A stretch of DNA of 18,764 bases from Methylococcaceae bacterium UBA975 (GTDB taxonomy: Bacteria; Pseudomonadota; Gammaproteobacteria; Methylococcales; Cycloclasticaceae): contig DBBV01000009.1 in NCBI GenBank assembly GCA_002292375.1, forward strand, positions 1 to 18,764. Reading direction: 5' to 3'. Shown here piece after piece: positions 15,353-18,764 of the stretch. The notes beneath the pieces were generated by a model. The model searched no databases. It worked only from the letters and a program-made list of their open reading frames with translations, and had not been told where the DNA came from. Both the position numbers and the translations under genes were made by a program. How positions within the stretch are numbered: the stretch's first letter is position 1; each line of letters opens with the position of its first letter.

Positions 15353-17469
15353 ATACTCAGCTGGCTAAAGCTGTGTTGATACTTTCGTGCGGTATCGCGA
15401 ATAACAAAGGGTACGTCGACAGGCTCGTTGATGAGTTTGAAATGGCCGCCCAAGTGCTCTTTAAGCCCTTCTAATGTAGAAAAGGGCTCACCATCTTTGC
15501 GGTAGCCGCCTAACCAGTTTTCTTTGGGGGTAAACTCTTCTAGCCAGGTGTAGGGCGATGCGATGGCTAAGAGGCCGCCGACATTAATTCGCTCGCGAAT
15601 ATCGTTAAGAAACACAGCCGGCGAGCGAAGTCGATCGATTAGGTTTATCGCTAGCACCAGGTCGTAATGATTAAATTGAGGCTTTAAATTAGTCGCATCA
15701 CCCTGGAAAAACTCGATGTTTTGTTGTTGCTGATCGAGACCGAGTTGTGCCAGTTGTTGCTCGTGGTAAGACACGATATCGCCCTCTTCGGTCAGTTCGT
15801 AATTGATTTTACCTTTTTGCTGCATTTGGTGCGCGATGCGGATAAAGCGTGCAGAAAAATCAATGCCAGTGACGCTGTCGAAGTGTTGGGCGAGTTCAAA
15901 CGAGGCGCGACCAACGGCGCAGCCTAAATCTAAGGCGCGAACGGTGGGTTTATCGCTTAGTTTTTCCATGCATAGTCGGACACAGTGAGCCGATAAATCT
16001 TCGACATCAAAGTAACTGGGGCCGTAGTGAAAGTGACAATATTGTGAGACGGCGGTATCGGTTTCGTACATAGCGGCAGGTTTCTCTAAAGGTTGGTTTG
16101 ATTCAACATAACGGAACCCCGCGTGCTGATAAAAGTGACGTCTAAAAGCATAGCGTGCGTGCTTTGTTGCTTCGTTGCCGGTTGAAATCCAGCAACCGCC
16201 TTTAATTAGGTTGTGCTGGGTGTCAAATGTAGGGGTCGAAAAGTCATCGTATAAAGGGTGCACCTCAAAGCCATCAAAACCGCTGATGGGTGTTTCTGTC
16301 CATTGCCAGGCGTTACCGATTAAGTCATAAAATTCACCAAACGCAAAATGATCGACCGGACAGGCAGAAGCCCAGTGCTCTAAATTAATATTACCGGGTG
16401 CTTGATCCCAATCGGGTTGATCGGGAATGTCGTGTAATTGATGTAGCTGGTGCCATTGCTCTTCGCTCGGCAACCGAATTGGTTTGGCGGTTTTTTTAGC
16501 GAGCCAGTTACAAAAGGCCTTGGCCTCTAAGTAGTTGACTTCGGCGGGCCAGTTCCATGGCATTGGCTGTTCGGCTAATAAGGTGCGTAAAAAATAATCG
16601 TTGCTTTTTTTAACCCAAAACAAAGGGTGTTCGGGTTTTTTGTATTGCACCCACTTCCAGCCTTCAACGGTCCAAAACTGTTGCTGCTGATAGCCTTTGT
16701 CTTCAATAAAATCTAAAAACTCGGCGTTTGAAACTAAAAACTTGCTGGCAGAAAAAGGCTCTAATTGCACCGTTTTTTGGCCATATTCATTATCCCAACC
16801 ATAGGTCGGGTGGTCTCGGTCTTTGCCTAAGTGGAGCGTGCCGCCAGTCACCTCAATGAGTTGATTGTTAGGCGCCTCACCTTGATGAGGGCACACTGGC
16901 CACGCTTTGTGTTGTTGTAAGTACTGCAGCGGCATTTGGCGAATAATTGCCGATGAGGTTTCGATATGAATGCGCTGGTGTTCGATGCCCATTAAGATGG
17001 GCCAAAAGGGGCTTTCCCATGTAACAGGCAAGTCAAGCGGCATCGATTCAATGAGTGAGTCTACCAAGGCAAACACTTTTTTTCGGTAGGCTTTAACTTC
17101 AGTCACTGAGGGCCAATCATAATTGGCTTCGTTTAAATCGTCCCAAGACATTTCATCCACACCGACGGCAAAAATCGACTCAAAACGCGGGTTGATGCGT
17201 TGTTGAATTAAGCTGGCGAGGGTTAGTTTGTTAATGAAAAAAGTCGCGGTATGACCGTAATAAAAAATAATCGGGTGGCGCAGCGCTTCCGCTCGAAGGT
17301 AAAAGGCCTGCTTATCTTGGATAACGTCGTACAGCTGTTCTTCTAACAAGAATGTTTTATGCAAGTAGTCGCGAATTTCTTGCCGTTTTTGTTCTATTGT
17401 TCCGCCGTTAAGTCGCACGGTTCGCGTGTTTTTTGGGTCGCTACTGGTTTCCCTCGCTACGGATGACAT
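15334..17469 (-). CDS. ovoA: Ovothiol A synthase OvoA (sulfoxide synthase fused to N-methyltransferase)
   Basis: A 711-residue fusion enzyme. It joins cysteine to histidine using non-haem iron and O2 to give 5-histidylcysteine sulfoxide, and later N-methylates the 5-thiohistidine. The N-terminal DinB-like part provides the iron ligands: His73 in FYYGHTATF, and His164 and His168 in GIEHQRIHIETS. The formylglycine-generating-enzyme-like domain spans about 205-455 (EVTGGTLHLGKDRDHPTYGWDNEYG, LPSEEQW, YDLIGNAWQWTETP, KGGCW, YAFRRHFYQHAGFRYV). A SAM methyltransferase with motif I LDLGCAVG at 513-520 follows. The length is as expected, and the methyltransferase domain separates it from EgtB. The lyase partner OvoB, which cleaves the sulfoxide, is not in the window. 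AAGGGA lies seven bases before ATG 17469. The downstream ABM gene overlaps its end. Confidence 0.96.
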   Translation of the reverse strand: MSSVARETSSDPKNTRTVRLNGGTIEQKRQEIRDYLHKTFLLEEQLYDVIQDKQAFYLRAEALRHPIIFYYGHTATFFINKLTLASLIQQRINPRFESIFAVGVDEMSWDDLNEANYDWPSVTEVKAYRKKVFALVDSLIESMPLDLPVTWESPFWPILMGIEHQRIHIETSSAIIRQMPLQYLQQHKAWPVCPHQGEAPNNQLIEVTGGTLHLGKDRDHPTYGWDNEYGQKTVQLEPFSASKFLVSNAEFLDFIEDKGYQQQQFWTVEGWKWVQYKKPEHPLFWVKKSNDYFLRTLLAEQPMPWNWPAEVNYLEAKAFCNWLAKKTAKPIRLPSEEQWHQLHQLHDIPDQPDWDQAPGNINLEHWASACPVDHFAFGEFYDLIGNAWQWTETPISGFDGFEVHPLYDDFSTPTFDTQHNLIKGGCWISTGNEATKHARYAFRRHFYQHAGFRYVESNQPLEKPAAMYETDTAVSQYCHFHYGPSYFDVEDLSAHCVRLCMEKLSDKPTVRALDLGCAVGRASFELAQHFDSVTGIDFSARFIRIAHQMQQKGKINYELTEEGDIVSYHEQQLAQLGLDQQQQNIEFFQGDATNLKPQFNHYDLVLAINLIDRLRSPAVFLNDIRERINVGGLLAIASPYTWLEEFTPKENWLGGYRKDGEPFSTLEGLKEHLGGHFKLINEPVDVPFVIRDTARKYQHSFSQLSIWQRLS

Positions 17470-17521
17470 GTCGATTCCCTTTATTATTTCAATCTAGTCT
17501 ATTACTGACCCAATAAAAAGC

Positions 17522-17560
17522 AACGTTATTACAACGTTAACTTGCTGCGTAATGATTACG
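17522..17560. promoter_or_regulatory. Palindromes upstream of ovoA, possible operator region
   Basis: The 92-base gap between ovoA and the TRAP permease stop contains AACGTT repeated at 17522-17527 and 17533-17538, each self-complementary, so together they are also an inverted repeat. It also contains CGTAATGATTACG (17548-17560), a 6-bp inverted repeat around one base. The second may instead be a short hairpin after the permease gene. No confident -35/-10 pair was found. Confidence 0.3.
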
Positions 17561-17561
17561 A

Positions 17562-18764
17562 TCAATTTTTATAGATCAGCTCAGGTAGCCAAGTGGCTAA
17601 ACCGGGCCAAGCCGCCAAGCCGGCTAGCAAGCATAATTGGATGACGATAAAGGGTATCACACCCTTATAAATTTGGCTGGTGCGGATGCTCGCGGGGGCT
17701 ACACCGCGTAAATAAAACAAGGCAAAACCAAACGGGGGTGTTAAAAACGAAGTTTGCAGGTTAAGCGCAATCATAATGCCCAACCAAACGGGGTTAACGC
17801 CCATTGCCAATAAAATAGGGGCCACTATCGGCACCACCACAAACGTAATTTCAATAAAATCAAGCACAAAGCCGAGTAAAAACATCACCAACATAACAGC
17901 TAACATGGCGCCAAAAACCCCGCCGGGCAGGTCAGTTAAAACCTCTTCTACCAACACGTCGCCGCCAAAGCCTCTAAACACTAAAGAAAACAGTGAGGCC
18001 CCGATGAGAATAAAAAACACCATGCTGGTGACTTGAGTGGTGTCGCGCGACACAGCTTTAAGCTGTTTAACCGTGAGTTGTTGTTTGGTATACGCCAGCA
18101 CCATGGCGCCAATGGCGCCGACCGATGCCGCTTCGGTAGGGGTGGCGATACCGCCGACGATGGAGCCGAGCACGGCGACAATCAACAGTAAGGGGGATAA
18201 TAAATTTTTGCCTAGATCGATCAGTAAATGTGTGTCGCTGTGTGTTTTTGGCAAGGCAGGGCAGGCTGACGGTTTAGCAAAGGCGATAACGGCAAGATAC
18301 AGCAGGTATAAAAGAACCAATATCAGCCCCGGGATTAAGGCGCCGGCAAACAGGTCGCCAACAGAAATAGTATCGGGTGAAAAAATGCCCATATCCAGCT
18401 GGGCTTGCTGATAAGCGGCCGAAATAACATCGCCCAGCAACACCAATACAATCGACGGCGGAATAATTTGCCCGAGGGTGCCGGAGGCGCAAATGGTGCC
18501 GCAAGCCAGTGCCGGGTCATAGTTTCGTTTTAGCATGGTGGGTAATGACAGCAGACCCATGGTGACTACCGTTGCGCCAACGATACCGGTGCTAGCAGCC
18601 ATTAGCATACCAACAAGAATAACTGAAAACCCTAGGCCGCCTGGGAGGGTGCCAAAGAGCTTGGACATGTTTTCCAATAAGCCCTCAGCGATTTTTGACT
18701 TTTCAAGCATCACCCCCATAAACACAAATAGGGGAACGGCTATCAAGGTGTCGTTTTCAATAAT
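17562..18764 (-). CDS. TRAP transporter large permease, DctM family, N-terminus outside window
   Basis: The frame is open from the right edge to TAA at 17562, giving 400 residues of a multi-spanning inner-membrane protein. It matches the large permease of TRAP transporters: AVPLFVFMGVMLEKSKIAEGLLENM, GGLGFSVILVGMLMAASTGIVGATVVTMGLLSLPTML, the region CGTICASGTLGQIIPPSIVLVLLG, PTEAASVGAIGAM, and the end NLQTSFLTPPFGFALFYLRGVAP. These proteins are the main ion-coupled transport subunit, working with a small permease and a periplasmic receptor. The insertion after LGDVISAAYQQAQLDMG and SVGDLFAGALIPG point to the COG4664 (FcbT3/TakM) group, the same class as the binding protein at 12043-13131. About 40-60 N-terminal residues and any small permease gene lie beyond the edge. 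TTG at 18746 is not a start. Confidence 0.93.
   Translation of the reverse strand: MIENDTLIAVPLFVFMGVMLEKSKIAEGLLENMSKLFGTLPGGLGFSVILVGMLMAASTGIVGATVVTMGLLSLPTMLKRNYDPALACGTICASGTLGQIIPPSIVLVLLGDVISAAYQQAQLDMGIFSPDTISVGDLFAGALIPGLILVLLYLLYLAVIAFAKPSACPALPKTHSDTHLLIDLGKNLLSPLLLIVAVLGSIVGGIATPTEAASVGAIGAMVLAYTKQQLTVKQLKAVSRDTTQVTSMVFFILIGASLFSLVFRGFGGDVLVEEVLTDLPGGVFGAMLAVMLVMFLLGFVLDFIEITFVVVPIVAPILLAMGVNPVWLGIMIALNLQTSFLTPPFGFALFYLRGVAPASIRTSQIYKGVIPFIVIQLCLLAGLAAWPGLATWLPELIYKN

Noticed and set aside
1..18764. Search for tRNA, rRNA, CRISPR, insertion sequences and phage attachment sites
   Set aside because: No cloverleaf-like sequence, regular repeat-spacer pattern, transposase or integrase frame, or flanking inverted repeats were seen.

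Overview
The window looks like chromosomal DNA of a Gammaproteobacterium, probably marine. UvrD and YqhA follow the enterobacterial proteins closely over their full length, and a Tas-type reductase, an OvoA and a TakP-like TRAP binding protein sit alongside. Base composition is moderate by eye. I see no rRNA, tRNA, insertion sequence, phage gene or CRISPR array. Genus cannot be decided from this piece.

Layout. 1-860 (minus): a class I methyltransferase followed by the start of a membrane-anchored Sel1-repeat protein that runs off the left edge. 938-3103 (plus): uvrD. 3157-4614 (minus): an aldehyde dehydrogenase that converges on uvrD at a shared hairpin. 4802-5740 (plus): an exported metallo-beta-lactamase-fold protein with an altered metal motif. 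5768-6721 (minus): a DmeF-like cation efflux protein. 6790-10094 (minus): a signalling cluster made of a lone receiver, an HPt-REC-REC-GGDEF protein and a GAF histidine kinase. 10398-11956 (minus): tas and yqhA. 12043-13131 (plus): a Tat-exported TRAP binding protein. 13168-14098 (minus): an OsmC-like protein and a DUF302 protein. 14315-14758 (plus): a truncated globin. 14774-17469 (minus): ovoA overlapping a membrane-anchored ABM-domain gene. 17562-18764 (minus): a TRAP large permease cut by the right edge.

The most notable region is 8087-10094. Two adjacent signalling genes are broken by four separate small lesions, each readable from the sequence. The receiver has an in-frame TAA and a one-base deletion. 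The HPt-REC-REC-GGDEF gene has a 7-bp tandem duplication that shifts the frame inside its first receiver, and an in-frame TAA near the end of its GGDEF domain. Removing one 7-bp unit and reading through the stop gives a continuous protein of about 548 residues. The neighbouring histidine kinase is intact. The likely readings are recent decay, a phase-variable heptamer repeat on top of decay, or assembly error.

Functionally, the right third gathers redox and stress genes: ovothiol synthesis, an OsmC-type peroxidase, a globin and a DUF302 protein. These are enclosed by two parts of a TRAP uptake system that lie apart on opposite strands.
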